53,964 bases of DNA from CAZTVF01 sp964616985 (lineage in GTDB: Bacteria; Planctomycetota; Phycisphaerae; SM23-33): the NCBI GenBank assembly GCA_964616985.1, contig CAZTVF010000023.1, positions 1 through 53,964 on the forward strand, written 5' to 3'. Under the pieces are notes generated by a model, which saw only the letters and a program-made list of their open reading frames with translations, did not search any database and was not told where the DNA came from. Both the position numbers and the translations under genes were made by a program. Shown in pieces: positions 1 to 7,472 of the stretch (position 1 is the first letter of the stretch; the number at the start of each line of letters is the position of its first letter).

Positions 1-1
1 G

Positions 2-205
2 TCCCAATCGAACTTCCTGCTGGCGCAGGCGCCGGCCGGCGCCGCCGCGGGCGAGCTCTATCAAGGCCTCAAGGCCCGCGGGATATTGGTCCGATACTTC
101 AAAGAGCCTCGCCTCGACGACAAGCTGCGCATCACCGTCGGCACGGACGAACAGAATGCCGAGTTGCTGGCGGCGTTGGGCGCGATGCTTAAGGGCAAGC
201 CATGA
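2..205 (+). CDS. hisC: Histidinol-phosphate aminotransferase, C-terminal fragment (partial)
   Basis: The window opens inside this gene; 67 codons are visible, ending at TGA 203-205. The frame reads from SQSNFLLA through ARGILVRYF and LRITVGT to the end. This matches the C-terminal small domain of class II PLP-dependent histidinol-phosphate aminotransferases, in which 'NF(L/V)L', 'GI(L/V)VR' and 'LR(I/V)T(V/I)G' recur and the last Arg binds the substrate carboxylate. It would convert imidazole-acetol phosphate to histidinol phosphate in the cytosol. The stop overlaps the hisB start (ATGA, 202-205), so the two are probably translationally coupled in a his operon. PLP lysine and N-terminus lie outside the window. 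The alternative is another aminotransferase of the same fold, but hisB next door supports hisC. Confidence 0.85.
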   Translation, partial: SQSNFLLAQAPAGAAAGELYQGLKARGILVRYFKEPRLDDKLRITVGTDEQNAELLAALGAMLKGKP

Positions 206-792
206 CGCGATCCACCAAGATTGAACGCAAGACCAAAGAGACGGATATCCAGCTCACGCTGAACCTCGATGGCTCGGGCCGGTGCGAGGCCAGGACGGGC
301 GTGGGGTTCCTGGACCACATGCTCGATCACCTCGGCAAGCACAGCTTGGCCGACATCAGCGTGCGGGCCAGCGGTGACGTGCACGTGGACGATCACCACA
401 CCGTCGAGGACGTCGGCATCTGCATCGGCCAGGCCATCGCCAAGGCACTGGGCGACAAGGCCGGCATCGCACGGTACGGATCGGCCTCCGTGCCGATGGA
501 AGAGGCCTTGGCCAACGTGGCCGTCGACCTCTCCGGCCGGCCGGCGGTGGTCTATAACGTGCGTTTCAACGGCAACAAGATCGGCACGTTCGACGTGCAA
601 CTCATCGAGGAATTCCTGCGGCGGCTGGCCGTGACGGCGGGCATGAACCTGCATGTCAACGTGCCCTACGGCACGAACGACCACCACATCGCCGAGGCCA
701 TCTTCAAGGCCGTCGCCCAAGCCTTCCGCGCCGCCAAGGCGATCGACGCCGATCGCAAGGGCGAGGTCCCCTCGACCAAGGGGTCGCTGTAA
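202..792 (+). CDS. hisB: Imidazoleglycerol-phosphate dehydratase
   Basis: This 196-residue cytosolic enzyme dehydrates imidazole-glycerol phosphate to imidazole-acetol phosphate, the step before hisC. The sequence has the family's manganese-binding His/Glu motifs in order: FLDHMLDHLGKH near residues 36-47, DDHHTVEDVGI near 72-82, and GTNDHHIAEAIFKA near 160-173, followed by the C-terminal PSTKG. Length fits the monofunctional enzyme; there is no N-terminal histidinol-phosphatase domain as in Escherichia coli HisB. The start ATG lies inside the hisC stop (ATGA), which supports coupling. No other his gene follows: the next gene is convergent and a hairpin lies between them at 874-917. Confidence 0.95.
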   Translation: MTRSTKIERKTKETDIQLTLNLDGSGRCEARTGVGFLDHMLDHLGKHSLADISVRASGDVHVDDHHTVEDVGICIGQAIAKALGDKAGIARYGSASVPMEEALANVAVDLSGRPAVVYNVRFNGNKIGTFDVQLIEEFLRRLAVTAGMNLHVNVPYGTNDHHIAEAIFKAVAQAFRAAKAIDADRKGEVPSTKGSL

Positions 793-873
793 GACTCAGG
801 ACGAAGAACGTCTCTACACGTCGAACCTCCCGACACAACTTCGTGTTTGTGGTGAGAGTTGGGGATCGCTCGC

Positions 874-917
874 CTTTTTAGCAGAATGAACCCAGGCGAC
901 CACATTCCGCTAAAAAG
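874..917. terminator. Imperfect 15-bp hairpin between convergent genes
   Basis: Arms 874-888 and 903-917 pair over 15 positions with one G-U wobble, around a 14-nt loop. It lies 81 nt after hisB and 86 nt before the end of the convergent membrane gene, so it is placed to act as a bidirectional terminator. The T/A run lies inside the stem base rather than after it, so it is not a textbook intrinsic terminator. I see no gene in the rest of 793-1003. Confidence 0.45.
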
Positions 918-1003
918 CAAGCGCCTGACATAGTCGCGCCAGCTTCGATGGCGTAGGGCGAGAAGATGGGAGTGAGCGAACCGAACGGGCGCCACCCCTC
1001 GGA

Positions 1004-2338
1004 TCACTTCACTCGCGAGACTCGACGCTTCAAGAATCCCCACCCGATGATGAGTCCCATCGCCGCCCCGAGATTGAGGATGGGCTCGAGCGGCACGCGG
1101 TAACGAGGCAGGCCGAAGGGGCCCGTCAGCAGCACGGACACGATGACGACGAGGATCATCAGCCAGGCCGTCGCGGGCAGCCCGCGGCGCAGGCGGCGGA
1201 TGCCGCAGAGGAGCAGGCCCGCGTACTTGATCGCGAGGATCGCCACCATCGGGATCGCCAGCGCCATCGCCGACCCCCAGCCGCCGAAGTAATGCTCCGC
1301 CGCGGCCCAGACCCCGCGGGTCCGTAGCACCTCCAGCGTGTTGCGGTTGCCGGTGGTGACGCCGGCCACCTCGAGCACGTCGGTGGCGGCGGGCAGGAAG
1401 ACGCCCCCGCTGCCGGCAAGGTGGATGCGGGCATACAGCCACGGGTGGGCGAGGATGATCTCGCGGGCACGGGCGGCGCGGCGGCGGGCGGCCTCGCCGG
1501 GCGTGGGATGAACACGATCGACATAGGCGTCATCCTCGGCCTCCAGAGCGACACGGGCGGTGTTCCCACCCACGCGATCGACGCGGGCCAGCACCTCCGG
1601 CGCGTAGAAATTATAGGCTGTGTCGCCGGCGAAACTGGAGAAGCCCGCGTAGTCCGCCGTCGCTGCGTTGCGGACCACCCACGGCGCCAGGCAGGCCGCG
1701 AAGAGGCCCGCGAAGACCGCGAGGTTCCGCAGCCGGCCGCGGCGGGCGAGCAGGACGACGGCGAAGACCAGCGCCATCGCGATGCCCACCGGGCGGACGT
1801 ACGTGGCCGCCGCCAGGACCACGGCCGCCAGGCCCAGCGGCCAGCGAAGATTTGTCCGCAGGTGCCCCGCCATCATCAGCAACGCCAGCGTAAAAAGGAA
1901 CGAGTAGAGGCTGTCGGAGAGGATGCGACAGGAGTAAGCGATGGCTGCGGCCGAGATGGCTTGAAGCAGGGCCGCCAGCACCGCCGTCGCCGGGTCGGCC
2001 ACCAGCGTCCCCAGCCAGTAGACCACCAGCACAAGCAGCACGTCGAGCATCACCTGCATGACCAGGGCTACGCGCCACGCGGTCCGGCCGTCGTGCTCGG
2101 CGTCCGGCCAAGCCGACTGCGGCAGTGCCAGGAAGGCGGGGTAGCCGGGCGTGCGGAAGATCTCGGGGTCCTCGCCGGTGGTGAATTGGCCGGTGTGCAG
2201 GAGGTTCTGCCCGGCGAGCCAATAGTCGCCCGAGTCGGGCGTGAAGACGCCGGCGGGGTTCAGCGACGCCGCCACCCACAGCGACAGCCGCAGCACCAGC
2301 GCCAGAATCAAGATGGCCAGGAGTTTCCAGGTCTTCAT
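1004..2338 (-). CDS. Polytopic membrane glycosyltransferase-like protein (GT39/ArnT/PMT-like)
   Basis: A highly hydrophobic protein of about 444 residues with an N-terminal membrane anchor (KLLAILILALVLRLSLW) and roughly ten further hydrophobic segments. Soon after the first helix comes DSGDYWLAGQNLLHTG and then FRTPGYPAFLAL. This is the pattern of lipid-linked-sugar glycosyltransferases of the PMT/ArnT/GT39 group, where an acidic residue in the first periplasmic loop is catalytic and 'R.PGYP.FL' recurs. The likely role is transfer of a polyprenyl-linked sugar to a cell-envelope acceptor at the outer face of the inner membrane. I chose ATG 2338 because GAAGG sits about 6 nt upstream; an in-frame ATG at 2359 would add seven residues (MPQRRQT) with no clear ribosome site. 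It is a single gene, convergent to hisB and divergent from queE. Substrate unknown. Confidence 0.65.
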   Translation of the reverse strand: MKTWKLLAILILALVLRLSLWVAASLNPAGVFTPDSGDYWLAGQNLLHTGQFTTGEDPEIFRTPGYPAFLALPQSAWPDAEHDGRTAWRVALVMQVMLDVLLVLVVYWLGTLVADPATAVLAALLQAISAAAIAYSCRILSDSLYSFLFTLALLMMAGHLRTNLRWPLGLAAVVLAAATYVRPVGIAMALVFAVVLLARRGRLRNLAVFAGLFAACLAPWVVRNAATADYAGFSSFAGDTAYNFYAPEVLARVDRVGGNTARVALEAEDDAYVDRVHPTPGEAARRRAARAREIILAHPWLYARIHLAGSGGVFLPAATDVLEVAGVTTGNRNTLEVLRTRGVWAAAEHYFGGWGSAMALAIPMVAILAIKYAGLLLCGIRRLRRGLPATAWLMILVVIVSVLLTGPFGLPRYRVPLEPILNLGAAMGLIIGWGFLKRRVSRVK

Positions 2339-2401
2339 CGTCTGCCTTCGTTGCGGCATCAGGATACCACAAGGGCCTCGGCATTGGATACAATACGAAC
2401 T

Positions 2402-3061
2402 GTGACGGCAACACTGAAGATCAACGAGATATTCCTCAGCATCCAGGGCGAAGGCACGCGTGCGGGCCTGCCGTGCACGCTGGTGCGCCTCAGCGGGTGC
2501 AACCTGCGCTGCCGCTGGTGCGACACCCGTTACGCGTGGGAAGACGGCGAAGTCATGCCCGTGGAGCGGGTGCTGGAGCAGGTGGCGCAGCTGGCGTGCC
2601 GGCGGGTCGAACTCACCGGCGGCGAGCCCCTATGCCAGGCGGCGTCGCTGGATCTGATGCGGCGGCTGTGCGACGCGGGCTGCCAGACGCTTCTGGAGAC
2701 GAACGGCTCGATGGACATCGCGCCGGTCGATGGGCGCGTCGTCCGGATCGTCGACATCAAGTGCCCCTCCAGCGGCTGCAGCGACGCCAACCGCTGGGCG
2801 AACCTATCCCTGCTGACGCCGCGCGACGAGGTGAAGCTCGTCATCGCCGACCGCGCCGACTATGACTTCGCCAAGGATGCACTGCTGCGTCATGGCCTGA
2901 TCGGGCGGTGCGCGGTGATCTTCTCGCCGCTGAGCTTCGCCGAGCAGCGCGGCATGCGGGCGGCGGATTTGGCCGAGTGGATCCTCGCCGACGGCCTGGA
3001 CGTCCGCCTGGGGCTGCAACTGCACAAGATCATCTGGCCGGGCGTCGAGCGCGGCGTATAA
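2402..3061 (+). CDS. queE: 7-carboxy-7-deazaguanine synthase (radical SAM)
   Basis: A radical SAM enzyme of 219 residues that converts 6-carboxy-tetrahydropterin to 7-carboxy-7-deazaguanine for queuosine or other 7-deazapurines. The N-terminus has EIFLSIQGEGTRAG, then the [4Fe-4S] motif CNLRCRWC (Cys33, Cys37, Cys40), then ELTGGEPL (the SAM-binding GGE) near residue 75 and LETNGS near 100. The frame is open far upstream (from 1421), but homology begins at KINEIF, so GTG 2402 is taken as start. There is no good Shine-Dalgarno. A -10-like TACAAT at 2389-2394 would start the transcript within a few bases of the GTG, so translation may be close to leaderless. queD follows after 12 nt. Confidence 0.9.
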   Translation: MTATLKINEIFLSIQGEGTRAGLPCTLVRLSGCNLRCRWCDTRYAWEDGEVMPVERVLEQVAQLACRRVELTGGEPLCQAASLDLMRRLCDAGCQTLLETNGSMDIAPVDGRVVRIVDIKCPSSGCSDANRWANLSLLTPRDEVKLVIADRADYDFAKDALLRHGLIGRCAVIFSPLSFAEQRGMRAADLAEWILADGLDVRLGLQLHKIIWPGVERGV

Positions 3062-3073
3062 CACGGAGCGATC

Positions 3074-3433
3074 ATGGAAGCCGAGATCATCAAGACATTC
3101 CGATTCGAGGCCGCCCATACACTTTCGGCCGCACCGCAAGGGCACAAGTGCCGCCGACTTCACGGGCACAGCTATCGCGTGGACATTCACGTGACGGGGC
3201 CGGTGGACGAACATGGCTGGGTGATGGACTTCGGCGAGGTGAAGCGGCGGGTCGAACCGATCATCGACCGCCTCGACCACCACCTGCTGGACGAGATCGA
3301 CGGCCTGGCCAACTCCACCAGCGAGTTGCTCGCCAAGTATTTCTGGGATCGCATCAAGCCGGGGCTGCCCCTGCTGTCGGCCGTGACAGTGTGGGAATCG
3401 GACACGTCCCGCTGCATCTATCGCGGGATGTAG
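3074..3433 (+). CDS. queD: 6-carboxy-5,6,7,8-tetrahydropterin synthase
   Basis: This 119-residue member of the 6-pyruvoyl-tetrahydropterin synthase fold makes the QueE substrate from 7,8-dihydroneopterin triphosphate. Visible elements are FEAAHTL (zinc His15), CRRLHGHSY (catalytic Cys26, zinc His30 and His32), VMDFGEVK, LDHHLLDEI and the C-terminal VWESDTSRC, where the Glu anchors the pterin. Length is typical. GGAG lies 5 nt before the ATG. It sits 12 nt after queE, so the two form a queuosine-precursor operon; queC and queF are not in the window. Its last 16 bases overlap the end of the convergent PfkB kinase gene, so the two stop regions are interleaved. Confidence 0.93.
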   Translation: MEAEIIKTFRFEAAHTLSAAPQGHKCRRLHGHSYRVDIHVTGPVDEHGWVMDFGEVKRRVEPIIDRLDHHLLDEIDGLANSTSELLAKYFWDRIKPGLPLLSAVTVWESDTSRCIYRGM

Positions 3434-4398
3434 CGGGCCAGAAACTCATCCACTTGCGTAGCCGTCGGCAGCGAGGGGATGGCGCCCACCTTCAGGCAGG
3501 CCAGCGCCCCGACAGCGTTGGCGCGGCGGATGATGCGGGAGAGTTCGGCCGTGTCCAACTGGCCCGGCAGAACCTTCCGCCGCCAGTGCGGCAGCAGTTC
3601 GACGATGAGGCAGGCCATGAAGCCGTCGCCGGCGCCCGTGGTCTCCACGCACTGCACCGCGAACGGGGGAACGTGGCCGCCGGCGTGCGATGTCGCATAC
3701 GACGCCCCGCCTTCGCCTTCACTCCGCACGACGAGTTGCACACCGCGGTCGAGGATCATGCTCGCCCCGCGGGCGAAGTCGCTCGTGCCGGTGATGAACT
3801 CCCACTCCTCCAAGCTCACCTTGGCCACCGCCGCGTATGCGAAGCCTTCCAGGATGCGTAACCGTGCAGCCGCCGGGGCGCTCCACAGGCTGGGACGCCA
3901 GTTGGGGGCGTAGGTGATCAACGCCCCGCCCGCGCCCGCCAGGCGGCAGGCCGCGTCGGTGGCCTCGCGCGGGCCTTCATCGATGCGGCTGATGGAGCCG
4001 AAATGAAACGCCTCTGCCGCAGCGACATAGGAGGAATCGATGTGCTTCGGCGAGAGGCACATGTCGGCGCCGGGGTTGCGATAGAAGGTGATGTCCTTCC
4101 GCCCGTCGCTTCGCGAGGCGATAAAGGCCAGCGACGTGCGGACGCCTTCGATCGCGGCGAGATGTGAGGTGTCGACGCGTTCGTCCCGCAGCACGCCGCG
4201 GAGGAACTCGCCAAAGGGATCCTCCCCCACCGCTCCGATGAACCCCGCCGACTCGCCCAGCCGCACCAGCCCGACGGCCACGTTGGCCGGCGCGCCCCCG
4301 GGCGCCTTGATGAAGGTGCGGGCATCGGCCAGCGACGCATCGCGATCGCCCGCACAGAAATCGATCAGCAGTTCGCCCAGGCAGATGACGTTGGGCAT
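3418..4398 (-). CDS. PfkB-family sugar kinase (fructokinase-like)
   Basis: A 326-residue ribokinase/PfkB-fold kinase. The first signature is GGAPANVAVGLVRLG (residues 34-48). The second is ETTGAGDGFMA (252-262), with the anion-hole GAGD and catalytic Asp258. GELLIDFC at the N-terminus and the GGAPANVA spacing resemble fructokinases (fructose to fructose-6-phosphate), but the sugar cannot be fixed from sequence. Two small departures from the consensus are Glu252, where most members have Asp, and YAPNWRPSLW (163-172), where DPN is usual. It begins 4 nt after the lipoprotein gene and closes the minus-strand run that begins at 7362. Its 3' end overlaps queD by 16 bp. Confidence 0.85.
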   Translation of the reverse strand: MPNVICLGELLIDFCAGDRDASLADARTFIKAPGGAPANVAVGLVRLGESAGFIGAVGEDPFGEFLRGVLRDERVDTSHLAAIEGVRTSLAFIASRSDGRKDITFYRNPGADMCLSPKHIDSSYVAAAEAFHFGSISRIDEGPREATDAACRLAGAGGALITYAPNWRPSLWSAPAAARLRILEGFAYAAVAKVSLEEWEFITGTSDFARGASMILDRGVQLVVRSEGEGGASYATSHAGGHVPPFAVQCVETTGAGDGFMACLIVELLPHWRRKVLPGQLDTAELSRIIRRANAVGALACLKVGAIPSLPTATQVDEFLARYIPR

Positions 4399-4402
4399 GG
4401 CC

Positions 4403-4873
4403 CTACTTGCCCTTGGCGCCGACGGTGCCGACCATCGCGATGTCCTCGCTCTGGCGGACCCACTTCACGCCCTGGACGTTGCGGGGCTCGTGCTTGAACG
4501 GCACGGTCACCTTGAAGATGCGCCCAAGGTGCTCGACATAGAGGATCGCCTTGATCGAATTGACGCCCAGCGGCGCGGTGAACTTGACCCGCTGGCCATA
4601 CCCGGCCGCTCCATGCCATCGCTCGACCTTCGCCGTCAGCGTCCCGGGCAGGTTGTCGATGACGAACTCGGTGCCGGTGATGCGAGGCTCGGCCTGCTCG
4701 TCCGCGGCGTTGGCGGCGATTGAAACGACGAGCTCGTCCCCGGCGAATTGTGTGGAGCCCCCGACTGCGGGCTCCAGGCTGGCCCCGCCGGGCCCGACCG
4801 ATTCCTCCTTGGCAGGACAGCCCGCCAATGTACAAACCAGCACCGCCAGAAGACCGAGGCATGTCGCTTTCAT
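4403..4873 (-). CDS. Predicted lipoprotein of unknown function
   Basis: A protein of 156 residues with a short hydrophobic leader ending in the lipobox LAGC (Cys19), so it is probably lipidated and exported. The mature part alternates short hydrophobic and charged stretches (FVIDNLPGTLTAKVERW, IFKVTVPFKHEP), suggesting a small beta-sandwich; I do not recognise a family. ATG 4873 is chosen because AAGGAAGGAG ends 7 nt before it; a GTG at 4876 is one codon upstream. It lies between ribBA and the PfkB kinase and ends 4 nt before the kinase start, so it is almost certainly co-transcribed with it. Function unknown. Confidence 0.7.
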   Translation of the reverse strand: MKATCLGLLAVLVCTLAGCPAKEESVGPGGASLEPAVGGSTQFAGDELVVSIAANAADEQAEPRITGTEFVIDNLPGTLTAKVERWHGAAGYGQRVKFTAPLGVNSIKAILYVEHLGRIFKVTVPFKHEPRNVQGVKWVRQSEDIAMVGTVGAKGK

Positions 4874-4951
4874 CACAAGGCTCCTTCCTTTGCGTCAGGG
4901 CGCCGCTCAGCGGGCCCCACGGCACGGGCACGGCCCGCGCCGCCAGAACAG

Positions 4952-6181
4952 CTACAGGTTATCCAGAATGTGCCCCATCTTATCCTTCTTCGTCCGCATG
5001 TACTCCAGGTTCTCCTGGTGCATGGCGACTTCCAGGGGCACGCGTTCGGCGATCTTCAGGCCAAATCCTTCCAGCCCGTAAATCTTCTTCGGGTTGTTCG
5101 TCATGATCTTCAGCGACTGCAGGCCCAGGTCCCGGAGGATCTGGTTGCCGATGCCGTAGTCGCGGCGGTCGGCCTCGAAGCCCAGGTGCAGGTTCGCCTC
5201 GACGGTGTCCATGCCCTGCTCGATCTGCAGTTTGTAGGCCCGCAGCTTGTTGATCAGGCCGATGCCGCGGCCCTCCTGGCGGACGTAGATGAGGGCGCCC
5301 TTGCCCTCCTTGGCGATCCGCGTCAGCGCCGTCTGCAACTGGGGCCCGCAATCGCATCGCAGCGAGCCGAAGACATCGCCGGTCAGGCATTCGCTGTGAA
5401 CTCGCACCAGCACGGGCTCGGGGTGCACGATGGGCTTGCCCTCGGCATCATTGAGCCCCACGCCGCCCAGGCACAGTGCCAGGTGCGGCTCGGGGTCCAC
5501 CACCGAACTATAGGCGATCAGCCGGAACGTGCCCATCGACAGCGGCAGGTCGATCTCAACCGCCCGCTCGATCAGCCGTTCGGAACGCAGGCGGTGGCGA
5601 ATGATGTCCGCCACCGAGCACATCTTGAGATGGTGGGTCTGGCAGAACTTCTCGAGATCGTCGCGGCGGGCCATCGTGCCGTCGTCGTTCATGATCTCGC
5701 AGATCACGCCCGCGGGCTTCAGACCCGCCAGCCGTGCCAGGTCGACCGCGCCTTCGGTCTGCCCCGCTCGCACCAGCACGCCGCCATTGCGGGCCCGCAG
5801 CGGGAACATATGGCCGGGGCGGACGAGGTCGGCCGGGCGCGAGTCGTCGCGGCAAAGGACGTCGACGGTCCGCGCGCGGTCGGCGGCGGAGATGCCGGTG
5901 GTCACGCCTGTGGCCGCGTCCACCGTCACGGTGAACGCCGTGCCATGAAGGGAGCTGTTGTCGGCCACCTGCGGGTGCAGGCCGAGCTGGTCGGCGCGGA
6001 GGTTGGTCAGGGGAACGCAGATCATTCCGCGGCCGTGCTTCGCCATGAAGTTGATGATCGCGGGCGTGGCGAACTCGGCCGCACACACGAGGTCGCCTTC
6101 ATTTTCGCGAGTCTCGTCATCGACCAGGACGATCATTCGCCCCGCCTTGAGATCGGCCAGGATTTCCTCAACAGAATTCAT
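4952..6181 (-). CDS. ribBA: Bifunctional 3,4-dihydroxy-2-butanone-4-phosphate synthase / GTP cyclohydrolase II
   Basis: A 409-residue fusion that supplies both precursors of riboflavin. The RibB half (about 1-203) has DDETRENEGDLV (21-32, acidic catalytic residues), HGRGMICVPLT, and RPGHMFPL followed by TEGAVDLA. The RibA half (about 205-405) has the zinc ligands Cys265, Cys276 and Cys278 in HSECLTGDVFGSLRCDC, then RQEGRGIGL and DYGIGNQIL. Both halves keep their key residues, so both activities are expected. It is cytosolic. The pgsA stop lies 15 nt upstream, so it is probably the third gene of the minus-strand operon. No FMN riboswitch is visible, and none is expected in an internal position. 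Confidence 0.95.
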   Translation of the reverse strand: MNSVEEILADLKAGRMIVLVDDETRENEGDLVCAAEFATPAIINFMAKHGRGMICVPLTNLRADQLGLHPQVADNSSLHGTAFTVTVDAATGVTTGISAADRARTVDVLCRDDSRPADLVRPGHMFPLRARNGGVLVRAGQTEGAVDLARLAGLKPAGVICEIMNDDGTMARRDDLEKFCQTHHLKMCSVADIIRHRLRSERLIERAVEIDLPLSMGTFRLIAYSSVVDPEPHLALCLGGVGLNDAEGKPIVHPEPVLVRVHSECLTGDVFGSLRCDCGPQLQTALTRIAKEGKGALIYVRQEGRGIGLINKLRAYKLQIEQGMDTVEANLHLGFEADRRDYGIGNQILRDLGLQSLKIMTNNPKKIYGLEGFGLKIAERVPLEVAMHQENLEYMRTKKDKMGHILDNL

Positions 6182-6196
6182 AGTGCACGGCTTTCA

Positions 6197-6841
6197 TCAG
6201 GGCGCGCGGCCCTGGTCCTCGAACGGTTTCTGCTCGGAGGCGATGAATCGCAGGCCCAGCAGCGTGTAGCTGGCCGCCGCGATCACGCACATCGCCAGCA
6301 CGCCCCAGGCCCAGACGTAGGCCGCTCCGGTGCCCAGCCCCTCCCGGAGGCGGTTGAGGTCGGGCGCGATGAGCGTGCAGCCGACCATCAGGATCTGCAC
6401 GAACGTGCAGAGCTTTCCGGCGACGGTCGGGCGCACAAGGAACTTGTCGGTCACCAGATAGATTACCAGAAAGCCCGCCACCACCCAAAGGTCTTTGCCG
6501 ACGATGGCAACGACGGCCCAGTTCGGCAAGGGGGCCTCGGGCACGAGCGAGTCCTTCATCGACAGAAGCACGGACGAACATATGACCATGACTTTGTCGG
6601 CCAGCGGGTCGAGGATCGCCCCGAGCCGGGTTTTGAGCTGGAGCTTGCGGGCCAGGAGTCCATCGGCGGCGTCGGAGATCGCCATCAGAACGAACAGGGC
6701 CAGGGCGAGGTAGCGGGCGGGCGGCCAGGACTGCTGGTCCATGATGAGCACGACGAAAGGCGCCACCATCAGCAGGCGCAGCAGGCTGATCCGGTTCGGC
6801 CAGTTCAGTGCGCCAAGCGTTTTGGCCCAGGACAGGTTCAT
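6197..6841 (-). CDS. pgsA: CDP-alcohol phosphatidyltransferase (phosphatidylglycerophosphate synthase-like)
   Basis: An integral membrane enzyme of 214 residues with about six hydrophobic segments. It carries the CDP-alcohol phosphotransferase signature: Asp57, Asp60-Gly61, Ala64-Arg65, Gly74, Asp78 and Asp82 (D-x2-DG-x2-AR-x8-G-x3-D-x3-D). The N-terminal LNWPNRISLLRLL is typical of PgsA, which makes phosphatidylglycerol-phosphate from CDP-diacylglycerol and glycerol-3-phosphate in the cytoplasmic membrane. A different alcohol acceptor cannot be excluded. The start is ATG 6841: it shares its A with the TGA of the upstream gene (TGATG), giving translational coupling; a TTG at 6844 is one codon earlier. 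Confidence 0.88.
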   Translation of the reverse strand: MNLSWAKTLGALNWPNRISLLRLLMVAPFVVLIMDQQSWPPARYLALALFVLMAISDAADGLLARKLQLKTRLGAILDPLADKVMVICSSVLLSMKDSLVPEAPLPNWAVVAIVGKDLWVVAGFLVIYLVTDKFLVRPTVAGKLCTFVQILMVGCTLIAPDLNRLREGLGTGAAYVWAWGVLAMCVIAAASYTLLGLRFIASEQKPFEDQGRAP

Positions 6842-7362
6842 CAACCCTCGCTGCCGCCTCGCGAGCCGGCGCTTCGACGCAACTGCTGCATCTCCTTGCG
6901 GAAATAGTGGGCACCGAACAGCAGAAACGCACCGATCGGGATGCCGACGACCGGGAACAGCTTGCGGTACGCCAGAGGCAGGACAGACTGGTTCATATCT
7001 TCGGTAAGGGCCTCATCGCCCGTGGCCGCGATCACCTGATACACGGCCAAAAGGCTGCAGATCAGCAGCAGGACGCCCACCGTGAGCAGCAAGGGGATGG
7101 CGATGCTCTTGAGCTGGTGCGACTGCGCCTGCCGCGAGCGGGCCTGCAGTTGGGCGCTGCGCTGGCGAAGCGAGAGCGAGGGCTCGGGCACCGGGGACGC
7201 CGCGAGGGCGGCGTCCTGCGGGTCGGCGGCCCCGCCGATAACGGACATCGGGTCGAACTCCTGTTCCGGCGGCGCGTCCTGGGACTCGTCGATCGGCTCG
7301 TCGCTGCTCAGGGCGTGCAAGGCCTCGACCATGTCTTGATGCTTATCTTGCTCGTCGCTCAT
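6841..7362 (-). CDS. Hypothetical membrane protein with acidic N-terminal region
   Basis: A 173-residue protein. Residues 1-75 are hydrophilic and Asp/Glu/Pro/Ala/Gln-rich. A Gln/Arg/Ser-rich stretch (about 64-82) then leads to two hydrophobic helices, about 86-110 and 136-152, and a basic C-terminus. The arrangement predicts both ends in the cytoplasm with a short external loop. I recognise no domain. It is the first gene of the minus-strand run and is coupled to pgsA by TGATG, which suggests a role at the membrane, but nothing more can be said. GGA lies 7 nt before the ATG. A perfect TATAAT at 7382-7387 (minus strand) would start transcription just upstream of the ATG. Confidence 0.6.
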   Translation of the reverse strand: MSDEQDKHQDMVEALHALSSDEPIDESQDAPPEQEFDPMSVIGGAADPQDAALAASPVPEPSLSLRQRSAQLQARSRQAQSHQLKSIAIPLLLTVGVLLLICSLLAVYQVIAATGDEALTEDMNQSVLPLAYRKLFPVVGIPIGAFLLFGAHYFRKEMQQLRRSAGSRGGSEG

Positions 7363-7381
7363 GTTCTTCCTTCACTTCCGG

Positions 7382-7389
7382 ATTATAAT
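7382..7389. promoter_or_regulatory. Shared -10-like palindrome between divergent genes
   Basis: ATTATAAT reads as TATAAT on both strands (minus 7387-7382, plus 7384-7389) between the divergent operon at 7362 and the Memo gene at 7473. No good -35 box is visible at 16-18 bp on either side, so this is only a candidate. Confidence 0.3.
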
Positions 7390-7472
7390 TGAATGATACA
7401 CAGGCGCGGACGTGCGGCAAAGCAATTTCGCCCGCCTGCCGCCAAAGCGGCGGACGAGCAGTGAGAACAACA

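Noticed and set aside
1421..2401. N-terminal extension of queE by about 327 codons
   Set aside because: It is antisense to the membrane glycosyltransferase gene and has low-complexity Arg/Gln/His-rich sequence; family similarity starts at about 2402.
4748..6907. 719-codon plus-strand frame opposite ribBA and pgsA
   Set aside because: It is a shadow of recognised genes on the other strand, with no domain and no ribosome site.
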